Shown here: positions 13,940 through 28,900 of the stretch, piece by piece
How positions within the stretch are numbered: position 1 is the first letter of the stretch
Layout: each line of letters begins with the position of its first letter
Assembly (NCBI GenBank): GCA_030141605.1
Contig: JAQGDQ010000030.1
Coordinates: 186,001-250,000 of the forward strand
Direction of reading: 5' to 3'
Source of the DNA: Tubiluchus corallicola
Taxonomy: Eukaryota; Priapulida; Priapulimorpha; Priapulimorphida; Tubiluchidae
Length of the DNA stretch: 64,000 bases
Program-made: the position numbers and the translations under genes
The notes under the pieces: model-generated
Databases searched by the model: none
Told to the model about the DNA's origin: nothing
The model's input: only the letters and a program-made list of their open reading frames with translations

Positions 13940-16900
13940 GTTTACCTAGTTTTATTTATTTATTTTTAGGTTTTTAGTTCGACTTTAATAAATAATTAAC
14001 AGACTGTGTAATGAATGAATCTATTAATTTTTTAGAGTCACTTTTTTCACTGTTTTTATTGTATATCTGTGATTGATAATTGCTTTAATATTCGTGTTGA
14101 AATGAAAAATCGTATTACATTCATAACAAAGTGTCTTTTAAAATCATTGTCAATGAACTTAGTTCATTTGCTCATGAAACTTGTGATAATTTTTCCCACT
14201 TGTTTTGCAAAACCGAAAGTTCTAGTACATAAGCTAACTAGCAGCTGAGTCATGTTTAGCTAACATCCTACTGTCATGGAAGCATTTCTTCATTTATATT
14301 GTTGGCTTGCAGAAGGCGAAATACCAAAAGGAGCTCACTATCTTGGTAGTGAAGTAAGGCATGAAGGAGAAGTGAAGCATACAGATTCCTACTACGCAGT
14401 ACCAGGCAGGGAAACAACAACTACAACGGTACACACGGCAAAGAGAAATGTCGAGGGAATTGGTCCCTTAGAACAAGAAACTGGTGTTCCCATAGTCCCA
14501 CGTGCCGTAAGTAGCCATGGCTTAAGACATACCTTCCAACCATTGTACGTTTGCTGTTTTGATTGACAGCACTTGATATAATTTATTTGGTGTAAGCTGT
14601 TCAAAATGTATTTTTGTAGCATAATATTAGCATAATGGAGGAACTTAAACTTCTTTAGCATTGACAGTGAAATTCTTTTACTCGACAAGGCACTATTAAG
14701 ATAATGTACACCCGTTTTAATGATGAAGTGAAATTTCTATCTCACTCTTATCCATTCTCATTTTTATGTGACGTAGACTCTTGCAATTTGCAAAAAATTC
14801 TGCTGGTGTTTTTGCTCTTCAGTCTTCCACATCTATTTAATGAAGTGCTTGCACTATACAGAGAAATAGAGACAAAGAGAATGCATTGCTGTTCCTGTAA
14901 GATTCCTGATATAACGTACTCATAGCTCTCATGTTTAGGGAAGGGACAAGAGCCTGATTTGCAGAATAAATTATGATTTAATACCTACATGAACATGTGG
15001 TATACCATGTTTCCAATATTCGTACTACCTTCTAGATGTATTTTGTTGAGTTACAATACTAGACTACTTTGTTTTTGTTTTAGTCTTTAGATGACAGAAA
15101 ACAACATGATTGGTACAAACAAATGTACAAATCCTTACACAGGTCTGATAAAAAGGGTGAGTACTTTATTACTTTGATATTGGTGCTTTTGCTGTAAAAG
15201 TATTGATTATTTTACATCAGTGTACCACCGCATCTTGCTTCAAAAATTTTTAAATTAATTTTAGATTTGGAATGTCAAAGAATTCTACTGAACTATGTTA
15301 ATTTACTGCATCTTAGTCCAAGTGTCTGTAAATTGAGATGCTTGTCAGAACTTGTAAGGCATGGTTGTTTTTACTGTGGATCTCGTAGCAGATTGCCCAT
15401 GTTTTACTTCGTGAATGATCATGATCTTACCATGAGATGTTTTCTCATTCAAACAGATAGATTGTCTTGCAGTGCACCTGATTGTTTTTTTGCAATGGCA
15501 GTTTGACCCAGTTCACGTTAGATGTGACTGATTTGTCTATACGTTATATAACAGTGATGGAATTTGTGCTAAGGCTTTCTGCATTCACTTCACAAAAACT
15601 AAAAAAAATCTCATCATAAGCTAAAACAGGAATAAACTCATGGTTTAAAATTTTTATACAAGCTTTGGCACTCTGCAAGCCAGGATAAAGCATTCATTTA
15701 AAGGATCTATTTGATGTAGATAGTTGCAGCAAGATTGGTACCTGCCTAACTGTAAAAAGTAATCTTAAGATGTGGCATTGAACCTGTCCTGGTGTCTTAA
15801 CCAAGTTCAGATGTGTAGCTACATCGTTTCTTAACAAGGTGAATTACTTGGGGCAGTATGGCAGATGAAACCACTCATAGTGCTTTGCCATGCATTTACT
15901 AACCATGTCTGATGCTGCTTAACTTTACACCTAGCTCACCAAGCTTTTTCCCATGCCACATCAGACAAGAGCACCATACAGGACCGAGCCCACAACCAGT
16001 TAAAATACTGGATTTATCAAGTTTAGTTTCTGGCGGCACCACACATGTCAGCATAAATTTGTTATCTTTTATTGTGATTTTGCACAAATTGGAAGGAACA
16101 GTACTATGTATGTTAGAAAGTAGAATTGTTTTCAGTCTAGCTTCATAGTGCATTGTTCAGTATGTAATTATTGCTTATTAATTAGTATTTTGAAGTCTGT
16201 TTTTGATGTGCATGTTTTCATTTCTAGAAGAAATTCAAAGCCGGGCGAATGAAATGCTTAGGGGAGTAAAAGGAATTAAAGGTTTGCATGCTGCTTTTTG
16301 TTTTATATTTTTTTGCATATTGTTCTTTCGTGTCAGTTTATTATGGCCTATTGTGTCACAATTCTCTACACATGGGCTACAGACATTGCATCGTTTATAG
16401 TGTGAAAAATTCAATGTGTGTGGCGTGATCCATTTCTACTTTTTTTTCAGTTTACTGTTAAAAATCCTTAGTTATTTGTTAACAGTCATAAAAAGACAGT
16501 GAACAATAGTGCTAATATATGCCTGACCATTTTAAGCAGCATTCATTAATGATGAAAAGTATCTGTCTGTCTCTGTCTTATTATGCAATTCTCAAATTAT
16601 TTCACTTATTTTATTTGATGACCTGCTTTGCATATTGTTTTAATAATGTGCATACTACTTTCATTGATTTGAGAAAGGTTGCTTGTTATTAATTTAACAA
16701 TATCCATCCAGTGTGTTTCAGAATGTTTGTTTAATTTTTGCTTACTAGATGAAGAACTAAGCACATACAGGCCTACCTACATCTTTCCTGAATCTAAAGA
16801 TGACAAAAAGCCACAAGGTATCATTGATAATTTACTTTTTTAGAGTTCATGATGTTTTGACTGCTATGCATGTTTGCTGCTCTAACACCCTGTGGAAAAG

Positions 16901-19900
16901 TCACCAAGACTTGTAAATTTTGTTGTCTGTTACTTAAATTCATCCACTCTGTAGTTATGGTTAAATGATTTGTGTCATTGCAGTAAGTGATTTAACTAAC
17001 CCTGTAATTCTGCATATTGTTGACTCATCTATGCACTCACAACTAACTTTCATGTGCAGTATTACTGCCGTTGCATAATTTCTATACATGTTGCTTTCTT
17101 TTCTTGTGTTGTTTTTCTCACTGATGTAATATTCTTTCTTGTGTTTGCGGTTCCGTTCTTTAGAAGTGAACACGTATCATCCAACTTACGTGTTTGCTGA
17201 GCTGGAATACATGTTACAAGGTATAATACTTTATTATAGCTGGGGCTATGCATGAGTTGTTCACAGAATGACTAACTTTAGAAATGAATTACATATTTTT
17301 GAAGACAATATGGTTTTTATTCTTTGTCCTCTGTGCACTGTTATTCATGACTCATTTAATAATATTGCAGACTGAAGCCCAGAAAAGCTTTTCTTATGGG
17401 TTTGAACCTGCAATGTTTCTCTAACTTAAGTGTTTCCATTTTATCGGCTTTTCAACTGTTGGAAACAGAAATTTTGATTATTTTTCCCCGAACTTAGGAT
17501 TTATCTTCAAGACAGTTTCTTGCATGCTGAAAACACATGAAAAGCACGTCCTTGCTTCTTTTTGTGAAAAACGTGATTAAATTCATGATGTTGGAATAAG
17601 GGCTAATTTTCCGAATATTATAAATTTATTAGCATGTATATTAAAAGCAAATTTCAGACTGTCAGAAAGCTAATTTTCAGAAATATCCATGTCACAAGCA
17701 TTACTGCTGAGTTGAGTTTGGGCTTTCTGTGAATTATAAGTATATGTGTATATAACATTATATATAATGTAATAAAAATTTATTTAATATTTTATTACAA
17801 AATTTCTTAAAGCTGGCCTTACTAGTATAAATATAACGTCAAGACACTAGAACTAAGTATAGACAGTGTCACATTCAGTGTCAATAATTATATTAATTTT
17901 AAGGAAGTTTTGCAAAACTGCAAAAAAGCAAGAGTACAGCATTTGTTTTAGTAATATTTGTACATCATGGATCGTACAGCCTGCTTGCTTTTCACTATTT
18001 TCTAGTTTCATTGTTGTGTTAGCTAGTGTTTAGTTTAACATTTTATGAAGTAAATTTTTTAATTTTGCTGCCCACCTCACAGAATAATGGTTTAAAATAT
18101 TTCTTGTAAGTTGGGTTCTTGTTCTATTAGCTTAAAGTGATTTTTTGAAGTTTTAGCTGCTCACTTCTTAAAATTCAGAAATATTTGAGTAGAAACGTCA
18201 TGCAAATTGTCATGAAATAGAAATATAATGCAGTCAGAATGTTTTTAAAACTTTGTTTTTGTAATTATTAAATAAAGTATTTATTTTTGCAGAAGCAGAA
18301 AGTGCTCCAAAAACCAGAGGTAAATCATTCTTGTTTTCTAGTTATATCAATTGTTTTCAGTGAGTTTAGTAATTATACGTTTTTATCAGGTAAAATAAGT
18401 AAAACGTCAATGAACTGTATACCATAGAACTAAACAACATTCTTAATTTATCATGTCATTGTTTCTCGAACAAAATCTTGTGCATTGGCAATTGCAGTTT
18501 CTTGATATATTAACTGCCATTTAAAGTGCTAAAAGTTAATTTATGTATAAACATTTCAGATGACTTAGAGTTGTCACGACGGCGACCGTGGTGGTCGTCT
18601 GCCGATGCCAAATACGACTCCGGCACTCGTTATCGTGTTCAACCCAGTCGAATAGAAGATTACGAGCCGGGAAAGTCGTCCATTGCTCGTACGGAGGCAA
18701 AGGTAAGAAATGACTAGTTGTTTAGCCTGGATTGGTAACTGTCTGTTTCATAAACATAGGTTTGGCCCAGTTTTATTTTTTTGTATTTCTGTTTCTGTTC
18801 CAGTGATATTCCCCCCCCCCCATTTTTCAGCTGACCATTGTAAAGTTAGTCTGATAAAATAAAAATAACAGTATGTGGTAGTAACTTAAGCAATTGATAT
18901 TTAATATTGTACTAATGTAGATGTCTCACTGAATTTTGATCAAATATGATATTGAAGTTTTTCACAAAGTTGCTGCTTTATCCTTCAAGCAACGACACAT
19001 AATGGCACTAACCCTTTTCAGAAAATGTAGGAAAAGAAAATTTTTCAAGTATTGTATTATGTCTAGAGTTTATTTGCTCATTTTATGTGCAGTTTGGAAT
19101 TTTATCTAATGGCAATAACACTGACTGTAGTAACTAAGCTTTGTTCGCAGCTGCTTTATTAACAAAACATGTATGTGTTTTTTGTGCAGGCTGACAGAAT
19201 GGACTCGGAGGTTTGAATCATAATTTTCGCTAAGAGTTTGATGCATGTTACGCTACAGTTCTATAAACTTATGTTAAGAATTTTTACTATAATTCCTTTA
19301 TTTAAATGCAGCTGCATGTTAATAATTACATTATCATTGCATGCAGAGACTCTATGTGTAGTGTACAAATTGACAAAATTTCTGAAATCACTGATCTGCA
19401 ATGTTGAATTTCAAAGGCGAAAGAATGGGTTCCATTAAATTACCTTTTTTTTCAATCACTACTGGTTTTTGCTGTTTGGTTTTCTGAAAACGTTAAGCTA
19501 ATCTACTACAGCGGCTGCAAAACCGCCGTTGAGTAGGGAGACTAGAATTCTGCCATTTGTGTCACTTTGGAATAACTATGCTATCTTCCTAACACCTCGG
19601 CAAGTTTTAATAGACTAGGAAACCGCTGCTTTTAGGTTTATTTAATTATTTTCTAGGCAAAGCTTTAACTTGAACAGAGTGTTAGGTTTAGTCATTTGTT
19701 TTTGCTAGTTTAGCACATAAACATGATTTCACAAGGCACACTGCAAGTTTTTCTCAACTAAAAAAAGTTGGATTTCGTCTTTTAGGGTAATCTGAGATTA
19801 CTAGTTATTTAGCAGGCAGATTTTCCTGAACAAAAACTGTGGTTCTTATCATTTACCAGTATTATGCAGGAATCACTGTGCTAACTTCATAGTCTGATAG

Positions 19901-22900
19901 TACAGCTGTAAAAGTTGCCTTACAAAGTTTACATTGTAAATGTTAACTATAAACAGCTAGACTTTCATTGTGTGCAGGCTGTGTTTTATGTTAACATAAT
20001 CTTTTGCATATGTACTTTTGTTTACCTCTTACTTTATTTCCTTTTCATTGTATCATCTGGGGCATGTTATCTATAATGTCTTATTTTTAGCATTGTCACA
20101 ACGGCTTTGATGCTTGTATCTGCACGTGAAGCCAATGGCTAATGCACAGTATTTTGTAATTAACATTTTGTTGAATAAATAATTCATGGTCTGTTCAATT
20201 ATTCATCCCATATTCTATCTCAACTAATTGGGCTGACTGTTTCGAGACAGCTTGTGCATGCCAATGGTGTGCTTTGTGTGATATGGTGTGATACTTGCAA
20301 TTCAGATTACTGAGCCAAGCATCTGCTATTATAGTTATTACACAGCTTCACAAGAACTTACAAGATAAATTGGCAATCTAAAATCTGCTTATTAATCTGT
20401 TTTTACTGATCTGTGAAATCTTTCGATACTGTCATTGGCCACAAAATGTGTATTCTCTGTTTTATATATATCATATTTTGTTGCGATAGTAATTTACTTT
20501 TGCAAGAGTTTCAGTGTCGCATCTGAACTTGCATAATGTCTTGTTCAGACCTTTTTTCAGGACCATTACATGCCGTGACAGACAAGTTTTTTTCTAAATT
20601 TTACTGAAATTAAGATCTTTGATCTTTAAAAACTAAAATGAAAATGGTTTTTTGTTTCAGGTCGGTCGACCTAGTGCACCCGTGCCTACAAGATAGTAAG
20701 TTTCTTTTTCACTTTCTTCTTTTCCATACATGCTTTTTGGGTGAGACCTGAGGAATTCTTGCGACTGTTACTTTTGCCAATTTGCCCTGCTCACTGACCA
20801 TACGAAATGTCATACTAAGAAGACAGTTATTTTGCAGTTATAATAATGATAATAACTTGAAACTTTTGTTTGTTGGACACTTTGCCTACAGTTTGCTCAG
20901 TTGCCTGCCAAGCTCTCAAATTTTACAAGCAGCCGTGTAATTAATGGACACGAATGTGACACATTTTAAATTAACAGAAATTGTTAGAAACAACTCTGCT
21001 TTCTGTTAAGAACTTTTTGGAGGTTTAAAGGGCTTTGAGTATTTAGCAATTTTTCTAGACATTTATATACAGTGAATTGTTTATTGGTTAGTAGTGACTT
21101 TCCTTAATTGATTGTTTTAACCTTTGTTTGTATTAACTAAATGCTTTGCATTTATCTGTTTTAGCTCGACCGTGCCAACACGTAGTCGCGGACGTGGTTA
21201 TGAAACTGATACAGAACATGAGATAATAAAAAGAAAAGTCAAACGGGAAGTGAATCCGGATGTTGTACGAGACTGGTACAATGAGATCCAGAGAGGAGGT
21301 GATGTGCCTTACAGTGGCCTGCAGAAAGATCCTAAAGATTCAAGTAAGCATTCCAGTAGATATAGATTCTTCACAAGAAATCACATGTAATGGAAACTGG
21401 ACCATTTTTTTTATTTTGAAAATGTTTTTTATCTGAACTTTGTAGTGTTTTTCTTGAAGACCTACTTTTCTAGTTGTATGTTATTTCTTGTGAAACTCAA
21501 TATAACTGCTTTTTCACTTGTGGAAAAGCGTTTTGAAAAGAATTATCATTACCTGAAAGAAGAGTAATGTTAAGTTTCTCTTAGCAGTCGCAAGTTTCCA
21601 GTTAACATGTTGTCGTCGTTTTGAAGTTATTTTTTAAACCAATCAATTTTATGAACTTTTACAAAAATATTTGTTGCTGCACAAATATCTATGAATACAG
21701 TGTTTTGTGTTTATATTAACAAATTGGGTTTTTCAACTGTAGGGCTTTCTAACCTTTAAACAGCTGTTTTCTCTTGTGGTCAATAGTGCTAAGTAACTAA
21801 CAATCTTATATCCACTAAACACTATGGACACTAGTTTAAAAATTGACCAAATGCAAAATGTTGCAAATGTCACTTTTTGTTTGATAAGTAATGTGTGTGC
21901 AAGTCTTAAAACTGGGCCATTAGCAGGTGACGATAAATTGAAAAATTGCATTTTTGATGGGCACGTTGTGAATTTATGCCTAACAACAATTAACCTTTTG
22001 AAAAATTTTAACAGTTACAAATTACAGATGGAAACTTTGTTCTTGCTAAAAAATTAATACCCATTTCATATCTTCTGAGCTCTCAGCGGCTTTAAAAAAT
22101 TATCTTTGTGCAATATTAAAACTGTTTTATGTATAGGCAAAAAATATTACTGCGTGAAGCAAGTATGATTAGTTGTTGAAAAAAATAAGCATATATATAT
22201 ATATATATGAGTTTTGGTAAGTTCAAAACAAAAAAACTAGTGCATATAAATTCCAAAACAAAAACATGAGGAAGAAAAATAGTAACTTGCATAAAACAAA
22301 AATTGTACAATTTGAAGTTATGAACACGAATTGTATCATAAGTATAAGGCATTTGGATCATACGTTCACAAAAAAGTTCCCAGGTTAGTTCTAAATACAT
22401 CAGTTACAAAGTACAAAGTGTATTAAGAACAAGTTTACTTTTTTTTAAAGAAAGTTTGTACATTTGTAAAATGGTATTTCTTTGTTTATAACTGCGCGTG
22501 TTTGGTTTATAACTATTGTATTATATTACACCATGAAGAGATCTTTAGGGATGTTGAATTATTCTCCTCTTTGCACGATTGGTCGTGGTGTTCGTGGTAT
22601 TCGGTGGAGCTTCTATTAGGCTGGTCATATTTTAACTTTTTACTTGCGCATTAAACTGCAAAGTTGCATGTCATGAATGCTGTGTCATCAGCCAGTGTTT
22701 TAAAGTTATTTGCTGTTTTGTTTGGCACGTAAGTTATTTTTCATTTTACTTTGCCTTCCTTACTATACAGTTGAAATTTTATTAGAAGTAGCGTTTAGAA
22801 ACTTCTTTGGTTTCTGCAGTTCTCTCTGCATTTTTGCATTGCATGATTGCACAATGTACTTTTGCTGGTTCTTTTTTTAGTTTGTACCTTGTTTATTTTC

Positions 22901-25900
22901 CATTTTCTTTGGTGAGCTGTTTTTAATGGTTTAAGCCTTCCTAAAGATGCTGCGTAGTAATTTATGTGCTGCTTAAAATGTCTTAGTGAAAAGTTTCACA
23001 GGCTGTAAATGTTAATTTACATTTTTGACTTATTTTCAGTTATGCCTTGCATGACATTCTAATTTGTTCTTTTAAATTTGTTTTCCAGGCACAACTAACG
23101 GAACTAACCAGTCAAATAGTTTGCTTACTAATACCACTAACACTGTGCCTAACATTACCATCACTGATTACTCTCAGGAAAGTGAACTAGATCGTAATTA
23201 CAGTGCAAGTAACAGACACTGCGGGGTCATTTATGAAGACTCCAGTTGCTATAGTGACAGTGACAACAGTGGTTACGACGAAACACATGATATGCGAAAG
23301 TCGAGGAAGAAAAAGAAAATGTACACTTGCCACCCACAGAAGGTTTTTATGTTTAGTAGGAAGTTTAGCCGTTCTGGTGATAGGTCTGGTGTATACAACG
23401 TCAGCGTCAATGAAGCTGAATTTATAAAAGAGTTAGTTAACAAAAGCGAACCATTCATGAGCCCTCGAAGCCGGTTCAATATTACAAACAACCCTTGGTT
23501 TGATGAGATAGACGGATTTCTCAAAGTGCAAGAAATGACAGATGACTTCGACAGTATTTCCTCAAGTGATTTTTGCTATGAAGAAGACCTGTGTGAATCA
23601 ATAAATAATGATTCACCATCCACTGACGATAATCAGGAAAATTGTGAAAATCAACATGTGAATACCAGTGTCAGTCAAACTAGTTCATTACCTAGGCACT
23701 GGGCAACATCTGCAAATGATAAAATTGATGAGAGTGTGAGAATTGAACCATGTTTTTCAAACCACAAAATTGAAGTCAGAAAATTTGCTCAAAAAGCTAG
23801 AGTGCCCAAATATTTACGATATAACTGGCCAACAGGTTCAGAAAAAAATGGCAGCAAGTTACAAATGAACTGTAATGCCACAGCCAGGCCTACAGCAAAA
23901 AATCAACCCAGAGTTGAAAATTCCTTTAAAACTGAGTTATCAAGTAGCGGCACTATTACTAGAAAAAGACATGGCGAATCACAAGAAAAGGTTACTAACA
24001 AAGTTAGTTGTCACTCCACGGCCAGTTTTGACAAGTGCGAAAGCGAGAATTCCCTCCAACCTGCCTATGTTAACGTAAACCCCATTCCAAAACCAAAACG
24101 GCAGATTGTCAAAGTTGAACTCATACGGTCTGTAAAGAAGCCAAAGTACCGTCACTGTTACAGCGCTCCAGAAGAAACTAATAGCAACAATTCGGAAAGC
24201 GATAGATCGATGGCTCTTAGCCTTCCTGAAAAAAATGTTCGAATAACTGACGATGTGAAGGTTGTTTGGCCAGTAAGACAAAGGTATGTATTTCGACGTC
24301 GCCCTAGGTCTCCAGCAAAAGTTTTACTGCCCTTATTTTTAGCAAAAAAACAGTCTGATGACAGCCTCTCTATCTCCTCGTCCAATTATCTTTCTGATTC
24401 ATCTACTGTAGTGCCATCACATAGTAGCTTGACTTCAACAGACAATGAAAACAGTAGCGAATGTGAACAGGAACCATGGCCAGTTAGAGGTAGAAAACAT
24501 TATGAACAAAATAATCCTTATACGTGGGGCGATTCTGTTTCTGGCAGTCGGTTTGTTGACGTCACAGCACCAAGTCAATTGCTGCTCGATGCCACAAATA
24601 TGGACAAGGAAAAATCTCGTCGTTTGAGATTAGAATATTATTTTCGCGTTTTAGACAGAATAAAAGAAATTGAAGTGTACTTCAATGAAGACTTGAATAG
24701 GAAACGGCACAGCATTGCATTCTGGAAGGAGTTCCTTGCTGGTAACCAACATTCTGCTGTAAAGAGATCTGTCCTTCAGGAACTGTTGAGCCTTTATGCT
24801 GTACTCGCAAAGGCAAAGTCAAATGGTGAATTTTACTGTGATTTCAGTCAGATTGTTCACACTCAGTGGCGTAGTAAGCAGAAGCAGGTTGCACGACGAA
24901 GATCATTTGATGATTTAGTACTAGAAGAGCCACATTCTAATTTGCAAACAAATACTTGTTTGTGCTTAAATGAATCTACTGGCGAAGTGGTGAAAACAAA
25001 AGATGAGAAGTCATTAAAGTATGGTCTAGACGACCAGGATGAGTTACACAGCCACAATAGAAATGGGAATAGCAATGGAACTTCAAGCACCAAGTATGCC
25101 GCAGTAGAGCTAACAAGAAATGCTTTTGGGTTTATTGATGAAATGACAATTGATGAACAAGTAATAACGGATTGCAGTAGTGAAATTAATGACGATAAGA
25201 GTGTTAGTACTGACACTACCATAATAGAGCATGTTAATGTTTCTGGGAACTCTGTTGATGTTAGTGAAAATCAGGTTTCTTATTGTCCCAAATACAAATG
25301 TGTGAATGTCAACAGAACTTCAGAAATCAACAAATGTGCAGAATATTTTATGTTACGTGATTCTGTGAGTACTAAGAGTAATGAGATTTTGCAGGATGTA
25401 AAACGTAAGGTTGAAATCAAGGAAAATAATGACCCACTTCATCCGCAGTCAAGTCATCTAGTTGTCCATGTTACGTTTAGAAAGTCGCCTGCTATTGTGG
25501 AGCCCTTGATAAGTACAACTCGTATTGTAGAAGCTAAACCAGTGAATAAAGTCAAAGATCACTACCAATATCAGTTATCGAAAAGATTGTCTTTTTCGGA
25601 ACCCAACTTGAGTTCTTCAGCTTCGGACGTAACTTCTGATGGCACTGGGAGCTTGAGCATTTTGAAACATCTGGGTTTAATCAATTCACATGCTGACCTT
25701 TCAGATAGCAGTACGGATTTGGGAACAGGTGAGAGATTCCAGTACATTCCTAATCTATTTGATGGAAAAAAGTCATTTTTCGATGGGAACCAAATTACTG
25801 GAGCATCTAGTGATACATCAGTATGCAATCTTTCCTCTGATTCAACTTTCAAATCGAGTCTCGAAGAGATCTTTCGTTCTGAACCGGACTTGTCTCAGCG

Positions 25901-28900
25901 AGCAAAGTATACGACTGTTATCTTAGGTAAGAGGAATGACCGGCATGGTCCTCCTGCGCTCTCCATACCGTCCACATTTCTAGAGACAAAATTCTGAACG
26001 AAGTATTGAAACATATTTTTACACAAAATGATGATTTTTTATACTTGTTACAGCATTTAATTTTTTTATCTAGCAATTACAAGTGGTTTTCTAACACACG
26101 TTAGAAATATTTATTTTGTATAACTTATTTTTAACTAGAAATGCTCATTTTATAGATAATGGACTATATCTTTGTGTTTAATCTTTGTACCTTGAGGATT
26201 CCAGCCATATTTTCAATGCTGTGCCATTGTTAATGCCATAACATTAATACTAGTCTACTATTTTATTTTACACCTATATCTCTAGTCAATTATTTTTGTG
26301 ATATGGTGGAGCATGCAAGGTTTTGTTTACTTTAATATTTGGTGCTAGTCTACCACATTTTGTATATTACAATATTATAGATAACTGTGGACCAATGTGT
26401 GCACAATAGAATGTTTTGTAATGAGAAATTACTAAACAACATTTATATTTCTCACATCAGTAGAAAACAGCTCTGATTTATTTTGTCTTGTTGCGTGCAA
26501 ATTTTATTGTCACTTCAGTAATAAACTCCAAAAAAATTATTTGTATTTACCTTTAATAAAAGTAATTTGCTAGATTTTGTAAATTTAAAAATACGTTATT
26601 AGATTTCTTGCTTGTGTAAATTTTTGGATAAATGGAAACATCTTTTTTTCCTAATGATAACATGTTTCCGTGCAGTGTTAATATAAAGACGTTAAACTAT
26701 GGATGTAATTGTCTGAACTTGTAAGTTGGATTTGCATTATAAGGAAAATTTCACTCTTGCCATCAACTGTTTATTTCATAAAAATTGAATTTGTAGATAT
26801 ATAATATTTATATTGTTTTGCATTACCTTTACAGTGAAAACTAGTTTAACTGTTTTGTAATATTACTGTAACTGCTAATTGTACATTATTCTTTCCACTG
26901 TTGCTCAAGTCCGGTAAAATAAAATGTGTTTTACTTTTTAACATTTTGTATTCTGCTCATTATTTATGTTTTTGTCGTCTTTGGTACTTTCTCAAAGTAA
27001 CTTGCATGTCCATCACTGCCATCTGATTGCTGATTAGAAAACTTTTGTAGCTTTGATTTCATCATTACTTATTTTTAGTGTTCAAATGTAGAAAATGTCT
27101 GGGCATACTTTATTGTCCTTCCAGTTAATGATCAACTGTTCGACTTTCTGCAAAACCTGTTGCTCATTTAAAATTGGTAATAGTTTCAGCTTTAAGCAAT
27201 CAACATTAGTTGACAAAACATTTTCTCTAATCTTGGTCATTTTTTGCCTTTTCTCGTGCCAAAGAACAAAACATAAGTGACATATACAAACACTAAACAT
27301 AAATGTTGCAGCATATGTCTAAGATGCAGTTTCCCTGATTTCCATTGCATTTACTGTGTATTGGTTAACTAAGCGGTGTGGTCTGTCTTGCCAAAAAGCT
27401 AACGCTTTCTTCATCGTGCTTGGATGTTTAAACCCTTATAATTTGAACTGAAATTGCTTTTGTCTTACCTCTGATCTAAGTATAGGAGTCAATTAAGAAA
27501 ACTGTGAGAATAACGCATTGTAGTATTAATAAATCATGATAGTATAGCAGTGTGCCATGTGGGCAATGGTTTAACTAATTTGCGTGAATGAACGTAAGTA
27601 CTGTTTACTAATAGCTAACATCTTTAGTTTGCATGTATGCTTTACTGTTTAATACGTTTATGTTAACTTGTTACTTTTAATTATTTGTGATTGTGTTTTC
27701 TTGTATTTTATTATTTTTATTTTGTTGGCATAAAAATTATTTAACAAGTGCTTCCTTATTTTATAATAAGATAAAGTAGTATCAATTGCTAAGATAAAAT
27801 AAAAATAATAGGAGTTAGACAAGTAATAACGTGAAAATAAGATAGTGCTTTTCTGAGACTTGTGATGGTCGTAATCATAAAGAAGACAACGTGTCCTTTA
27901 AATCTCAAAAACTTTTATTTTTCCAGAAACTTTTGTCCTTCGCTGACTTTGTCAGCTGAAATTTCTTGTATGAATTAGATCTTGGCTGTAGGCCATACAA
28001 GGCCTATATAGAGTCATACAAGGAGTTTCAACTGACGAAGTCTGTGAAATATGAAAGCTTCCGGAAAAATAAGTTTTTGAGATTTAAAGAGCATGTTGTC
28101 TTCTTTATGATTATAGACAAATAATAACTTAAATTAGACATTTTTTCGTACTAGAGATAATAAAATCTTTATGTACTTAATTTAGAAAAAACATTACTCA
28201 GCAAATGCATAAAACAGCTACTGTGGTCCAAGCATAAAAGAGCTAGGCTAAGTCAGTGGAGTAAAAAAACACTACCATTACATAATTACTGTACTTAATT
28301 TACATAGATAGTTTCTGTATTACCTATTTATGATCTGATATAAATACTGACAAAATCTTGCTGGTGCTGATTTTTATATATGCAAAAGATAACCAAGCAC
28401 CTACAGCAGCAATTTCCACTATCCAGTGAACTATTTTAATTATATACGTATATACACTTGCAATTACTTTGGACAAATTTTAAGCTCACTGTTAGATTCA
28501 CGTTTATTTCACTTGTTCTTTTTAATCGTAAGTGTGTCACCTGTTTAACATTCTCGGGTTGGTAGCATCTGACATTTGCATGAATTCACTTACTGCATGA
28601 TTTTTGTTTAATCAGAAAATACTTTGCAGCATTCTCATTCATTGCACAGATGAACATTGAATGTGCTTGTCTTTGTTGGTTGAAGTTGTATTTGTGTTCG
28701 TTCGTCCTTTTGGCCACTTTAATCTTTTCTTATCCTGTAGCAATTAACGTCCACGTTAGTTTGACCTGACCAGCTCGACTTTTTGTAAGTTATTCTCACT
28801 TTGTGCAAACAGTTCAGAATCAGTGGGAGCAATGACAGATTCGTTGAACCTGAGATCCTGAAATTTAGCAGGTCCTCAAACCCAAGAATATAAAAACTAT

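Noticed and set aside
23273-25852. Minus-strand and out-of-frame open frames across the giant exon
   Set aside because: The plus frame is continuous for 958 codons with phase-matched splice sites, so the others are shadows.
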